Source of the DNA: Litomosoides sigmodontis
Lineage: Eukaryota > Nematoda > Chromadorea > Rhabditida > Onchocercidae
Assembly (NCBI GenBank): GCA_963070105.1
Contig: OY718806.1
Span: forward strand, 7,647,865 to 7,711,864
Length of the DNA stretch: 64,000 nt
Direction of reading: 5' to 3'
Of the stretch, positions 38,896 to 52,832 are shown one piece after another. Positions within the stretch are counted from its first letter, which is position 1, and each line of letters begins with the position of its first letter. Made by a program: the position numbers and the translations under genes. Below the pieces are notes generated by a model. That model was not told the DNA's origin, searched no databases, and saw only the letters and a list, made by a program, of their open reading frames with translations.

Positions 38896-41598
38896 AGCAA
38901 CATTTATTCAGTAAGCTAAGAGATGGATATGGTATGAGTGACAAAAAATGGAACAATTCGCCATTCAATGAAGTGAGACTACAAGAAGTTATACTTTAAT
39001 GTACGAAGAGATTTTCTTGCTTGCGTGGTAAACATACCTTTGATGTTTCTGTTTTGCTTGTTTGAAAGAGTAGCTTAACAACATTTAATTTTGAAATGCA
39101 AATTTAAACGAATTAATAACAATGTCTTTCAATCGGAAGGAATACAGTAATTTGAAACGAGTGGTAAAATTCATTTTAATTCTACCGAGAAAAGTGAAGC
39201 AGATTGTTTAGATGGAAATATCAATAATGTTCAAAGCTTGGTAATGAATCAAATATCTTTTCACTTCTTGAAATATAATTGAAGCATCGCATCAATAATT
39301 TTGAAATTCTAATTAAATTCCTGTGATTTCGGTGGTGAAAACAACCATGGTTCATGTTAGCGAGGATTTTATCAGGTACGGTACGGTAAATAAGATTGAC
39401 ACAGTCCATATTTACGAGAAATGAATTCCCACAATTTCAAAAATTTAGTGAATAATAAGAAGTAGTCATAATAAATAATAGTAATAGTAATAATAACATT
39501 TTTGCTTGAAAGTAATTTTTTAAGTGAAAATCATAAGAATTTAATAATAAGGGAATACGATATGAAGCGGCATCGGTGATAATTTATTTAATTCCTCATT
39601 CGCCGTATTTTACATCTCCGAATGAAGAGCAGTTGATTTGAAGTCAGGTGGCAATAGCTATATTTATGTTCGAAAAGTAGCAGTTCTTTAAGAGCGAACC
39701 GCTGCGTGGAGCAGTTACAGTTCGTATTCGAAAAGTTTTCCTCCCAACTGGACTCGTGAACTCAATGAAAAGCAAACAAAATTCTTTTCAATATGAGTAA
39801 AAGCTATGAATTTTGCACGAATGCTTGCCTGAACTGCTAAATTACTATAATTATGAAACCTTAAAATTGATAATTAGGCAAAAAAGTAATTAACGCGAAT
39901 GTTCGGCCAAGAAATTGGAGTAGTTGAGGGAATTGTATTTTATAAAAAAAATCAATTGCTGACAGTAACACAAAAAAAAGAACAGCAATGCATTGGAAGG
40001 ATAATACAACAGCTTAGCATGCAAGAGTTCCATCCAACGTTTTAATGATATTACTGAAATAACAGAAAGTGATGTTATTCCTCTGGTTCTTTTTTTCTTT
40101 TATTGTTCCGCTCTCTTTATCTTTCGCTTACCGGAATTCTTGGAGAGGTAAAACGACAGTGTAGAAAGAGTCTTGTAAGCCCAGATATTGTCTAGCATTC
40201 GTTCATGGTGATATTCTATGCGGAGAAATTACGAAAACCATGTCAGCAAACTCTGCACTCGCTGTAGTCAATTAATTTTCTTTTTCCGTGAAATCAGTCC
40301 ATTTTTATAGAAATTCTACGGCCCTTGTTGTTTGCTGCTCCCTTAGGTCCACTAGAAATGTTGAGGCCTTGAAATGGACAAATGTTGAGGAAGGATGAAC
40401 TCCGAACTTTATAATTAAATATCTGAGATCTGCGGTAAATTTCCGATCCTTCAAACCTTATAGCAAAGGAAATAGATCATTTAATTACGAAAAGAGCAAA
40501 AATGCTAGAAAGGAATCTGAGAGTGAAATCTAAAGAGAGGAATATACCTAAACACTGGCGAAGACTGAATGGATGCCACTAATATATTTGCTTCACTCGG
40601 GATGAAGTTTTTTAAATCATTTCAAAAACAACACAAAGTCTCTGTTATCAGTAGTTTACTGGGTAGCAGGCAAGTCAAGAGATGCACAAACCATTTGATT
40701 TGAAATAATGGCTACTTTGTTTATCTCAAACCCAAAAAAAATTTTATCCACCCACTCAATTCTCTCCCTTCCTCTCTCTTTCACCTCTCTTTTATCACTC
40801 TTTCCATCCCTAAATCCTTAAAATTTGCTGGTTTTTAACCAACTCGTTCCACGATTTTAATTAGTTACAGTCTTTCAACAATTCCTCTCCGACGCCCAAC
40901 AAAAGACCACTTTATCAAACCGTACCAGAATAGCCTGCAATTACTTGTAATTGTAGGAGAAAATTTCTTTTTTTTTAATTGAACGTAAATTAATTAAACG
41001 TAAAATAATAAATTTATTTGAAAATGTAATTTAGTAAAATGCACCTATTTTTCCTTCACAATTTCCTGTCTTTCTTGCAGGCTAATAAATTAATATCTAA
41101 ACTTTTTTTAGCATCAAAATTCTTCAATTTCATCAACATTCTTTTCTACAAAAAGTAGAAAGAAGCGGGACATTTGTAGGAACGTAGAAAGCATCATAAG
41201 CAACCTAATTTCGTAGGTTATAAATTATTGCTGATTCTGCCGTTCGCTTCATTTCTGGAAATGATACGCATTAGTCGCGGTTTAACGCTCACTCGATGAA
41301 TTAAGAGATATCTAAAAAATGCCAACATGTCGCATAACTTTGGATGCTTTCGAACTTAGAAATAGTAGTAAAAGCAAAAATTTTTGAATTTTGATCAGTG
41401 ACAATTTCAATTAACTTAAGGAGAGAAGTAAATACTTAAGGAACGATGCATCAAGTTTCACCGAAAATTTTGATGGCAATAAAAAGGAAAAATAAACTTG
41501 GAAATTGTTGTAGATTGCAAGGACGACATCGTCGTTGCTGGCTGAATGTAAGGGATAATATGACATGAGAACGTCAAATCGAGCGTAGTTACAAACGT

Positions 41599-41615
41599 AC
41601 ACACACACACACACA

Positions 41616-41679
<64 letters not shown>

Positions 41680-41685
41680 ATACAC
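41599..41685. repeat. (CA)n microsatellite with phase slip
   Basis: CA units, with one missing base (ACCAC) near 41622 and ATA interruptions at the right end. It produces an artefactual Cys/Val frame on the minus strand. Confidence 0.95.
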
Positions 41686-42838
41686 TGCCACACGCATACA
41701 TACGTGTACAGTTATGCATATCCATGTGTTATTTGACAAAGTGTGGACGTGTTGAGTTGACAGACGGTCAAAAGATGCATGGAAATACCATTACAGTGAA
41801 CAAATAAGATTAATTTTGTGCTGGCTAAGAAATAATTTGAAATTAGCGGTTGAGTTTCCTGTGGGTTGACAATGAAGAATGATTGAAAGGGAGGAAAAGA
41901 ATGAAAAGTGGATAATTTGGCGTTAAAAAAATCACGTTGAATCAGTGTTTGATGGAATAAATATTTTAAATTAGTCAAGTTTCATTGGGCTGCCTTAAAC
42001 GTAATGGCGGTAATTTCAAAGAAATGGAATCGTAAAAAAATCTTTTTTTTACAAATTTTGAAAAAAAATACTGGTCATTAAAGTGCATATCTTGTTACTT
42101 TGAAGCATAGGAGAGTATGCTCTGATAATGTATTATTCTGCGATACCGATTTCAAATTTGAAATTTTAAAAAATTTAGCAAGTTCAAACTTTTACTCGAA
42201 CATCTTAAACAACAGTTACACTTTATATTAAAGTTTAGCTAGTGATCAGAGCGGACCATAAATTATTCTCCTTTCCACATCCTTTGCACTTTTCGAACTG
42301 TTAATTCGAAAAGGCGAAACGTTGATTGATAGGATTAAAAGGAATTAAATGTTCGGCAAAAAAAAGAGAAAGAGAGCGAGAGAAAACTTCCAGTAAGTTA
42401 TTTGCTTGTTGTTGATAGTGAATGTTAAGTAAATAAAGTGGTTAGTTCTTGCAACAAATATACATTGTTTTCAACTTATCAGTGTTAAATCCAGCAACTT
42501 CCTTCTCTCCTACATTTCCTCTCCCACAGTGTGTGCTTTTGCTTATGCTAGCTACTACTAGCTGGTGGAAGAAGCATCAGTGAACAGGTGTTTAACGACG
42601 CTCCAGCCATTCCTCCCTGCCATTTCGTTTGGAAAATAGCATCCAGTATTATTAAAAAGAAACTCACACGCTGTTGCTTAGCACTTCCCTCCCACTGTTA
42701 ATTGTGCAATGGTGCATGGTTCCTGGTAATAATAAATATTATCGAATTTAATTCCTCCCTTTTCATCCATTTGGCAATTGTTCTTCACCGATGCATACAT
42801 GTATGTAACATGCCTTGCCTATGCATATCATTTCTCCG

Positions 42839-42886
42839 CACACATACACACACACACACACCCACACACACACACACACACACAGA
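42839..42886. repeat. (CA)n microsatellite
   Basis: Short CA tract with one CCC interruption. Confidence 0.92.
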
Positions 42887-44447
42887 CATTTATAAATAAT
42901 CATATAAATTAACATTCTACAACTCTTGCTTTCATTTCTTTCATCGTGTTACCACCTGAAGAGTTCTAATCTCAACTTCAAAGCTTGAAGTAATGCTTGA
43001 ATGCTTGAAATGATCTTTTTTTTGAGCAAATTAAAATGAAAGGAGGAAAGGCGGGACACCGGGTGATTGAGGAAAGCATACTGTTCAATCTTTGGATCTC
43101 AGCTAATCTCCCATTTAAGTACGGTAAAATTCGGAAACGCAACGCACCTCTCCTCAAACTGTGACAAATGTTTGGGTGATGAAACGAGAATTCACAGAGA
43201 CTAACAACGTGCTTCATGTTAATAGCTTGTAAAAAGTTTTGGGAGTTTCGAATTGATCCTTCCATGGGCAAGATTTGTCATCTTCCGCCTGCTCCGCTGC
43301 TCTTCCTCTGGTCACTTTTTAGGGTGGTGGTTCGTGCTGAAAATACCACCCTCAGAGAACGCTTCTTCCTTCACTGCTTCAAGCAATCTACAAGCCGGAA
43401 AAAAGAAACCTAAACAAACAGATCGATCGTTGGATGAAGCGTCCGTTAGATTTAATCTAATCTAAATTGGCGAGTGATCTCTGTTCATATTCACGTCTCC
43501 TTTATTCACTTTACTTTAGCATCTCATTGAATCAGTTCATCCAGTCATGCTGTAAATGCTTCCCAAATATTTGCAAACTGTGCCATTCACAGTTTTTCAA
43601 CGTGCTGAAGTGATTGATTGTGATAAAGGAAGAGATTAGAAGGTGGACACTGGCTATTTTGTGCGGTTCCTTTGCATCAGAGGCAGCAGGTTGAAATAGA
43701 GTGTATCGTAAATGATCCCTTTCATCCGTGTCGTGTATGATTTTTTAAAACGGATCAAGTTTTATATTGGAAACCAGAGTTATTCACTGTTTTTAAGCTG
43801 TTTCTAAGATATTGATTGTGATTAGGCAAAGTTTTTGTGAAACTCAGAGCTCTTCATTTAGATGTAAACTGGGAAGGTCAGCGTGGCAAATTCAAACAAA
43901 CGTTTGTGGAGGTTCTTTTTTGGTTCATTCGTATTTCATTGTTGTATTTTCGTACAATTCCTGCAGTCAGCATGAGGAAAATCGTTTGGTAAAATAATGG
44001 CGCTTGACATCCTTGCTTATCCACATTTAGATTCTGTTTTGCTACTGGTGTAAATTCTAGAACCCTCACAAATGGTTCGTTTTTGCATACATTATTACTA
44101 AGGACTGAATGTAAGGAACTATTACTCAAAAAATAGAAATAAGAATTGAATTTTCAGGGACGATTGCGCGCAAAACATTGGTCATTGTCTAAGAGTGATA
44201 TGCTAACAACAGTAATTTCATGTAACAACAGTTTGGCATTTCATTCAATAGGTTATTTGCTGTTTACTCACAATAAAAAGTTGTAATACCTAATTTTCCT
44301 CTTACATATTGAACATTGTTTCAGCTGAGATTTTACGTGTTGATTAACAAGATGAATCACTGTCGAAAGCGGATTCAAATAAGATGTGGAAAATATTTTC
44401 CAGCAAAAATCTGACTGATTTACACCTATTGGTCTACTTCATTAAAA

Positions 44448-44759
44448 TCAAAAACAAGGGTGAGATAATTCTATATTTCCTTTCACTTTATTTAACTTTT
44501 TGAAATACATCTTGCAAAATATTAAGTTAAACTTTCCTAATCTTAAAGTTTTAAAGTCTTTCTTTCGACGAGCACGTAATTTTTGGATTTCGTTTTTGGC
44601 GTACTCAGAATACAAAGAGTATCCCATTGATCGCCCTAAATTCCCTCTAACAAAAAATATCTGCTTCGTGAATGCAATGGAATGGTTAGCAAGTCGTATG
44701 GAAATGAGCGCCATCGTCGGCCGTAATTGCGTTAACATGCTTTTAAGGGACTTTGAACT
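44448..44759 (-). CDS. ambiguous small open frame, possibly a short basic protein
   Basis: A minus-strand frame from the ATG near 44759 reads through to a stop at 44448. Its middle is rich in Lys/Arg and helix-like (SEYAKNEIQKLRARRKKDFK), and its N-terminus is Arg/Ser/Leu-rich, as in some mitochondrial small proteins. I do not recognise a family. An overlapping plus-strand frame (44500-44796) of similar length exists, so strand and reality are both uncertain. Confidence 0.2.
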   Translation of the reverse strand, partial: SSKSLKSMLTQLRPTMALISIRLANHSIAFTKQIFFVRGNLGRSMGYSLYSEYAKNEIQKLRARRKKDFKTLRLGKFNLIFCKMYFKKLNKVKGNIELSHPCF

Positions 44760-46085
44760 CATTGAAATTAATAAAACGACAAAAATGGAGCTGTAAAACA
44801 TTTGGAATTAAAAGCGACTTAACATATTATTATTAGCTAATTGGCAGCATTAAGCAAATTGCGTAGTACAAAGAATACTGCCGTTAATTGCATGTAAAGA
44901 AGTTGAAATTGGTTAATAAAATTCTTTTCACTGTACTGTTTCTGTTGTGATGACTTCTTCACTTATGCAAGCAGCGCATTTGCTGATAGCAGAATACTCC
45001 TGCAACCGCTTTCCTTTGAAGTGCATCGGGTAATGAATATCGTCTCTTATTCATTTGCAATAGATTAAAACATTTGATTCTGGAAGTCATACATTTAAAA
45101 TTTTATCGCGTTTTGTTCAAAACGTGCTTCCTCACGTAAACGCTGTGAATTGCACACGAAAAGAATTTCTTAATCATGAGGTCTAGTTCACAATTCGCGA
45201 AATCACATTATTATCAGCAATTTAGATAGAAGGGTTTAAGGGAAATTAAGTGACACTGTAAATGAAATAGAAAGAGGCCACAAAGAATGAACGGATTTGC
45301 AAAACTACAGTGGTGTGAAGATAGTTTTGGATGAGTCATCACGTGTAAAAACACGAACGTATCATGCATTAAAACTGGAAAATTGCGACAGACTGTGGTG
45401 ATCAGCGATAACTTGGATAAGTGTATTGCGCCGGTTTTTTTCCATCACCCAATGTCCGACCCTCACTACCACCTCCTAGTCACTCACTCCTTGCGCACTC
45501 ACAGAAACGCGGCAATCGTTAAATTTAGATAGGAAGGCAGAGCCATTATTTGACGGTCACTGTTGTGCTGACGTTAACCCCTCTTCACGTTGCAGGTTTC
45601 AACGTTTCACGTTGAGGTGATGTTTCTGCTATGAGTGCTGAGGCAGATTGTTGCAACTAATTGAGTTTTGTCAGGAATATTCATAGCATTTGGAGGGATG
45701 AAAAAAGAAAGGACAGGACGGCAGCTGCTAAAAAGGAAAAATTTGGGAGTAGGGAGTGCGGAAATTTCAGAATTAATAGTGATAGGGAACGAATAGAACT
45801 AAAGAGGAGCACAAAGTATTCATTTCCCGAGATTGATGGAGAAGAGTTATAACAGGTAACCAACTGTCCGAGTTAGGAGATATCCATGGTTATAGCAGTT
45901 CGCTTTCATTCATTTTGCGCCCTTTTCAGTATTGTGGATTTTACTAGTTATGTTATTGCGTGTTATAAATTTTGTTGTGGAATGGGTATTCTGTATATTA
46001 CCTTGATTTGTCGTGGAGTATGATTATTTGTTTTGAGTTTCTGCTTACACTACTCCTTCAAGTGATTGAATCATTCCCTTATTTA

Positions 46086-46091
46086 TTGTAG
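46086..46091 (+). promoter_or_regulatory. probable spliced-leader acceptor for TOM70
   Basis: The sequence reads TTATTGTAG and is followed four bases later by the start codon at 46096. No upstream coding exon is seen. An in-frame upstream ATG at 46066 is the alternative start without trans-splicing. Confidence 0.45.
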
Positions 46092-46095
46092 AAAA

Positions 46096-49000
46096 ATGGT
46101 GGTAAAGGGTTGGGACAATGTGAAATGGGGTAAATGGTTCGTTGTTGGTGGAGCATGTATTGTAAGTGGTGCCGCTTTTTGGTGGTACGTTCGGAAACAA
46201 ACCAAAAATGTAAGTTTTGGTTTATCTGGAATATTTAGACGTCTTTTCTATGGCGCAGACGGAACTTCACTATAATTCAATTCATATATTTGTGTTCTAG
46301 CTATCCCTTATTATCATTCCTAGTTCACTCTCGGCAGAAAGACTGTGGCATTAAAAAGATGAGTCTGTGTCCACTTAGTTTCTACTCTTGCGTTTGTTTT
46401 TCATGTGCCATATGCTTCCGTCAAATATTAGAATGAGAAGGAAAGAACAAGGCAGTTGGAATAGAGAAATAAGATACAATTATGATTACTGTTTAAGTTT
46501 ATTTGCTTACTAAATTAAAGAATTAGATTTACATATATACTGTTTATTTTGCAGGCAAGTAACGGTTCAAAAAGCAGCGTTCGGCCGACTGCTTCTGTTG
46601 CTCCGTGCCTAGTGCTTTTTCCAGGTATTTGGAATCTGATCGAACAATGTTGATTTGTTTGTACGTATTTAAATACAAATCGTTTGCAAAAAGGCTGATG
46701 TAAGAGTTGACAATGTTTCAGGCATGCAAAGTTCGAAGGAGGTGAAAGATAGAGGCAATGAATATTTCAAGCACGGCTCTTATAAGAAGGCTGTTGCAGC
46801 TTTTACAGAAGCTATCAATCTTTGTCCACTAGAATATAAAAGTCATCTTGCTGTATGCTATCAAAATCGAGCTGCCGCCTACGACAGACTGGTACGATTA
46901 TGATTCTGGCTTTAAATGATTTTGGGAAGCAAGGGTCTCTTTCTTATCGTTTTTACATATCTTAGCAACGTATTGCGAGCCTGTTGCTATCAACGCTTTT
47001 GATTTGTATTTTTTATTTTTATAGAATTTATGTAATTTTAGGGAGATCCAGAGCAGTCAGTCATAGATTGCACGAAGGCATTAGAGCTAGACCCACTTTA
47101 TTTTAAGGCTATAGTGCGACGGGCAAAAGCATACCTATCACTCGGTAGGCCGGAGGAAGCACTAGATGGTATATGTTTTATATTTTTGTTTAGAGATTTG
47201 CAAAAAAAAAATTTTTTTTGAAAAAAAAGATTATTATATAGGGTTTTGCTTTGCTGACGCATGTTATTTTGTAGTTTAATGAGTAAAAGATCCTTATGTT
47301 TTTCGTTTATATATCACCCTTTAGAATTGGATATACCATAATTATTTTAAAAATATGAATAGATCTTGTCTTACAGATCTTACTTATGCTTCCATCATGA
47401 ATCCAGAAGCGTCAGAATCACTTAAGGCAGACGTTGATAGCACAGTTGCACTTGCTGCCGCTAGTTTGGTTGAACACGTGGTAAGGCTTTGGTTACTCGT
47501 AAATTCAATCCATCAAACTTTTACAAATGTGATGGAACCTGCTGATAATTTACGCACTAAGCATTAAAAAATGGAGCGCCATAGGTAGTATGAGCAAATA
47601 GCTCATCTTTTAAATTTCATCTATTGTGGTTTTATATTTATGGTTTTGTCTTTGATTACAAAAATATTCCAAAGTCTCCAGAAGAACACGCGGAAATCTA
47701 TACCAGTAAGAGATGAGTTAGTGCTGTTGTGGCGTAGTTCCTATGTCAACGACCCTATATTGCATGACTTGAAAGAACAATCTCATTCCGTTAGGTATGA
47801 ATTGATTTTTGGATATTGTTAATAATTTTTAGTTATGAATTCAATGGACATGAATATTAAGGCAGCATTATTTATTGGAGTATATTAATATTGTTATTTT
47901 GGAAGCATTTTTTGATTTAGCAAGTTGTGATAGGTGTTTTGTTATTTAGTATTTCTTCTAAATTATTTTAGCCGGATTTTGATTAAGGAAGAGTTTCTAC
48001 TTGGTCATTGCTGCACCACTTAAATTTAGGCGTATTTTTTTAATTTACAGTCCCTATCATCAAGCACTTGAAGCAATACGACAGAGACGTTACGAGGAAG
48101 TTATGCCTCTTATTGAGAATGATTTAAGGGTACAGCAGTCAGATCCAAATCATTTAAATATGACTTTTATTCTTCGTGATTATATACTTCAAGCGCGTTT
48201 TGCTCTGATGAAAGAAAATGTAACGGTTGGTAGCATTTCTATGCGTATTTAATGCTTATGTAAATTCTTAGACCGCCTTCATTTTTCGTCATGAGACGTT
48301 CATCCCAAATTCAGAAGCATTACAAGAGAATGTCGTGAATTTCTAGTTTTCTAACAATTTAGTGAATCTGACTGGTAATTTTTGCTTTCTTATGGTTCAT
48401 ATATTTCAATTCTACCTTCTTCATCATTAAAGTAGCTTCAAAGAAGGAGGAATTGCTTAGCGTGTATACTGTGAATATATTATACCGTATGTACAGTATT
48501 TTCTAGCAGTAAAACAGAGGTAGAACTTTCCACTGTCAAATTCTACAACTATTTTTTCGATAACAACAGAGATGTTTTGGAGACAATAATGATATGATAT
48601 TCAACTGCTTTTGTGTCACGTTTGCCCACTAAAAATAGTGATCTGTTGTGCTTTAATTGCTTGCTAGTCCTAGCTGTAATAATCTAGAACAAAGTTCGTA
48701 ACGCCAGTCATTGATCACTTTGATATATATAGCATATTCCAGATTGACTTGGAATTTGCTGTATAATTTCTCCTGTATATTCCAGTCATTGAAAGAGAAC
48801 TTAGCTGCTTTTGACAATGTGTGGAGTACGTTGAACGAAGATTCTCGATGTGAGATAACTAATAAACGTTTTCGATCAATGTATCACATTTTGCTTGCAG
48901 CACAAAAAATTCTTGAACATTGCAGCGACGTTGAGAGGTATGGTTTCCATTATTCAGATATTCTACTTCTTGATGAAGTATGTTATCTGGATTTTAATCA

Positions 49001-50508
49001 GTATTCATTTTTTTTCTCGACTTCGGGCCTGTTTTCTTGGTGATGTTTTTTTTTAGAATTTAAAGAGCAAGTAGATAAAAAAAATGATTAGATCATATTT
49101 TCTTTTATAGTGCTTCATCTTTTCTTTATTAGGATTGCCCCAGAAAAATTGAAATTAAGAAGTATCAGATGTAATAATCTGCATGATTAAAATTAATATT
49201 ATTACTGCAGTGAATTCAACCAGGCCGTTGAGATTGACCAGACGAATGTTGACATTTATTTGGGTGCCGCTTTACTCTTATCTGAAAATGGGCAGTTGCA
49301 GGAAGCAATTGCTTATTTAGATCAACTTAATAAAATCGATCCAACACATCATCTAGTCAAGTATGTCTCTTTTACCCATATTTGATTTTTTATTCTTGTG
49401 AATTTTCTTAGTTAGCCGTTAATCCGTTTTGCGTTTTTGTGCTCTGTTTCTTAAAAGTTTAAGTGGTCTCTCAATTTACATCTAAAAGTTTACTGCTATT
49501 CAAGGTAGTTTTATTTGAGGCATATGAGAGCAAACTGTAAAATGGCTTTGAAAGCTTCGGTAGGCGATATTGGAGGTGCTGTTGCATGTATGGCAAAAGT
49601 CGATCAGCTCCTACAGATGAATCAGAATGCTGATCCTGTGCTTTACCTTATAACTGGACGGGTTTGTTCTTGTTATTTTTTTTTATATCTCAGCGAAATG
49701 TGGATTATCAAAAGACGTATATCTACAGTTGAGCAGTCGGTGTACATTGTTTGTTTCAATTAGTTTAGCATTTTAATGCCTAATAAATTCGTTACGATTT
49801 ATCGTATCTGTAACAAATTATGCACAGTAATTATTTCAGCTGTATTATGCAGCTCAAAATAAAGAGCTGGCGAAAGCTTCGTTTAAGAAAGCTGCTGAAG
49901 GTATTCCTGACTATGCTGCGCCAATGTTTTATCTTGCGTAAGTTTTGTAAACATTTTTAGGTTAAACTATTTCATGCTTCTCCTTAAATAAAAAATACTA
50001 ATTTTGTCCCACAAGATGCGTTTCATTTTGTTTTTTTTCCTATTTTTGATCTGCTTCCATCTTTTAGAATGGTAGAAGCAGAAGAGATGGAAGGGTCTAC
50101 GAATCAAATGGATGTGCTGGAGGCAAAAATGAAGATATGTTTGGAAAGAGAAAAGGCTAATCCAGATGCTTTGGCTATTCTAGCAAAAATAGCATTCCAA
50201 AGGTTTGTGTGGTATTTGTTATAGTACAACTTGTTTAATAAATCTTCCATAGCTTCGTATAAGACATAAACTTTTTGCAAGGGACTCATCACGACAATGC
50301 ACCGCTATTTATTTTTTTCAGGCAACAACTTGATGAGGCTTTGCGCTTATATGAACAGTGTATTGAAGTATGTCCGGTTCATACAAATGAAGCATCACTT
50401 CTTCCAGCTGTAACAGATTACGTACAAATACGTTCTCTGCGTAAAGCAATTGAAGCATTACAACGAACTACTGCATCACCAGTTGATGCTCCATGTAGTG
50501 TGCGTTAG
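46096..50508 (+). CDS. TOMM70: TOM70, mitochondrial import receptor subunit
   Basis: Thirteen exons: 46096-46209, 46555-46624, 46722-46891, 47042-47168, 47377-47480, 47682-47794, 48051-48219, 48786-48937, 49211-49360, 49520-49661, 49840-49937, 50068-50202, 50322-50508. All are in phase and give 576 residues, against about 608 in vertebrates. A short N-terminus is followed by one membrane helix at residues 15-34 and a basic stop-transfer (VRKQTK). This is the outer-membrane signal-anchor layout of TOM70. Next come the N-terminal TPRs (KDRGNEYFKHGSYKKAV, YQNRAAAYDRL, CTKALELDPLYFKA), which in this family clamp Hsp70/Hsp90 C-termini. A longer TPR array follows and accepts preproteins of carrier type. 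The RDELVLLWRSSYVNDPI block matches the linker that separates the two TPR halves in other TOM70s. Divergence in the C-terminal half is larger, as usual for nematodes. Confidence 0.92.
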
Positions 50509-50753
50509 TTAGTTTTTGTACTGCTTTGTGTTTTGTACTGTTGTATTACTACTCAAATATCGTTACCTACTGTAACTCGTCAGCTAATTTTTTTTCGAAA
50601 TCAAAGTTAGTTCACCTTTTGAACAGGTTTGTTGTAATCTCAACCATGTCGGCTGTATTGTTGAAAACACCTCTAGTCACCGCTTTTAGCTTAAAATTTC
50701 AGACTTTGAGCACCTGGAACGGAAATACTGTTGCCTAGTCATTTCATTATTTC

Positions 50754-50759
50754 AATAAA
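50754..50759 (+). promoter_or_regulatory. candidate poly(A) signal of TOM70
   Basis: AATAAA about 245 bases downstream of the TOM70 stop codon, in a T-rich context. Confidence 0.45.
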
Positions 50760-52799
50760 TTTTTGTTAGTATCATATTTTCATGGAAATGGGTACATTTT
50801 TTTGTATTGCCGAATTATATTTTCAGAACATGCATAGGTGGAGAGGGTTTTGTATTCTGTTTCTGTTTTTTTTGGTGCTGACTGGCAGATTTACATGCTA
50901 TGTAGCTGTTTTATTATGTTGATTTTTAATGATAATGATTTGTTCGTTGTGCCAGTATATTTGTCTTGCAATTTTCTTGATAAAATATATTGATCCTTGC
51001 TTTCGTTGCAGTTCATTTCGAGATTGATCAATCACAAATGAAACAATCTTTCATTATGATTATTTGATTCTTGTGAACATTCTTTTCCCATTGTATACTT
51101 GGTTTTATCCCTTTTCGATTTAAGTGCGAACACTGTGACAGCGATTAAAAAATCGTTTTGTTTGTTCTTAAAAGTAGTTGTGTGACCCTTTTCATTTAAT
51201 TCTTTGAGCTGTTCGACACTTTTAACGGAAAAAGTTTTTATATATCGGAATTTTTAGCCTTGTGTTATTCCTGAAGCAATCGTCCATATTCGCTGAAAAA
51301 AGGAATGCGAAAAAGGATGGTTCTGAATGGAGTGGCAGTGTAAATCAGATTGACATCGTTTCAGATTCACAATATTACAACGATTCAAAATGCCATCATG
51401 CATTGTGGGAATAAAAGTGGCATTTTAAAGGCCGTTGACCGGCAGTTTGCAAGAAGACGTTAGAAGTGAGAGATGTAGTACATTTCATGACTTTTCGACT
51501 TAAATTACTTCTAAATATTTGATGAGGAAACGAAATATCGATCAGTGGCTGCTGGTATTAAAAAGACTGATGCATAATGATACTTGAACAAAAGTTTCTG
51601 ATAGCTGCTTGCATATGTGCCATGAGAGATGCGTGCGAGCATTAATATTTTGGATTTTAAGCCAGTAATTAAAATTATCCAGCAACGATGCTCATTACAC
51701 AGCGACTCTGTAACATGCCTTAATTTTACCAGCGTCAAGTGGGATTATTTTTCCCACTTGGTACGGTATGCACCAATCTGTGTATACTATATCTGCAACT
51801 TAATCGAGAGAAATTTGTAGATTTTGAACTTCTCAAAGAGTTCCAGTTAGAAGTTTTAGAATTTCACGCTTGCAGCTTTAGCATGGTTATTTTGCAAATT
51901 ATTAGTATAGCGAAAAACATTGGATGGTTCTCGGTGGAGATGAATAAACTGGATATAACTTGTCTCATAAAACACGATAATGTCAGAGCCCTGTCACTTG
52001 AATAAGAGTTGATTTTAAATAAACAGGAAAGCCTGGATGGGCAAAGTGTCAGTGATGTTTCGTCAACTTGTCAGATCGATTGTTGTAATGGAATTAAAGG
52101 AACGATCATTTCAACTAGATTTATTATACTAAACATCACATGCGTACCATCCTATAAAAAAGATTTCTTGCATCATATCTTTTCTCCTTCCTAACTCATT
52201 CATTCAGTAATCAAAATCATATAAAAATGCGTTTTAGCGAAGCTGGATTTTATAAGTTGATGAAACATGTGGTCTTGCATCTTTCAAAATCTCAAATTCT
52301 TAGAATTCTGTTCTTCAGTGTTTATCAGTCACACTCTCCGTATTTATGTATTCAATGGAAAACCTTTATGACGAAGAAATTGAAACTTTTCTTATAGCTA
52401 CAATGTTGCAAGGAGTAAGCGGCATAACAGCATTTGACACCTGCAACACATCGACTTTTGTATTTCTAATGCGACAGTGCTATGATTGTGAGGGAGATGA
52501 TTGGCAACCGGTTTTTCCAATCCGTGATGATAATGACGAGATAGCAATGTCTTAATGTCCCAGAGGTGTTTGACAAGTGTGACACATCCAATTTGTGGAT
52601 GATACCATTGCATCTTACCCCTCCTCTTCCCTCCCTCTCCCCCTCCCCCTCCTCCCCATTTTTGTCTTTTCGCACTGTCCGGAAATTTTCAAAGAATTGT
52701 AGTTTTAAGTGAATGGTTACGTACACCTAGCTTATATATAAATATACAAGTACACACACATACATGTGTGCGTGTATGCTTGTGTGTGTGTGTGTGTGC

Positions 52800-52832
<33 letters not shown>

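Larger units (their letters stand above)
38574..46090. other. intergenic region, no confident gene
   Basis: The region separates the divergently transcribed SRKxS-repeat gene and TOM70, so promoters for both should lie at its two ends. It contains an 11-bp inverted repeat at 38854-38895, two CA microsatellites and one ambiguous open frame near 44.5 kb. Everything else consists of short AT-rich frames without motifs. Confidence 0.55.

Noticed and set aside
41411..41739. Cys/Val-rich minus-strand frames
   Set aside because: Translations of the CA microsatellite.
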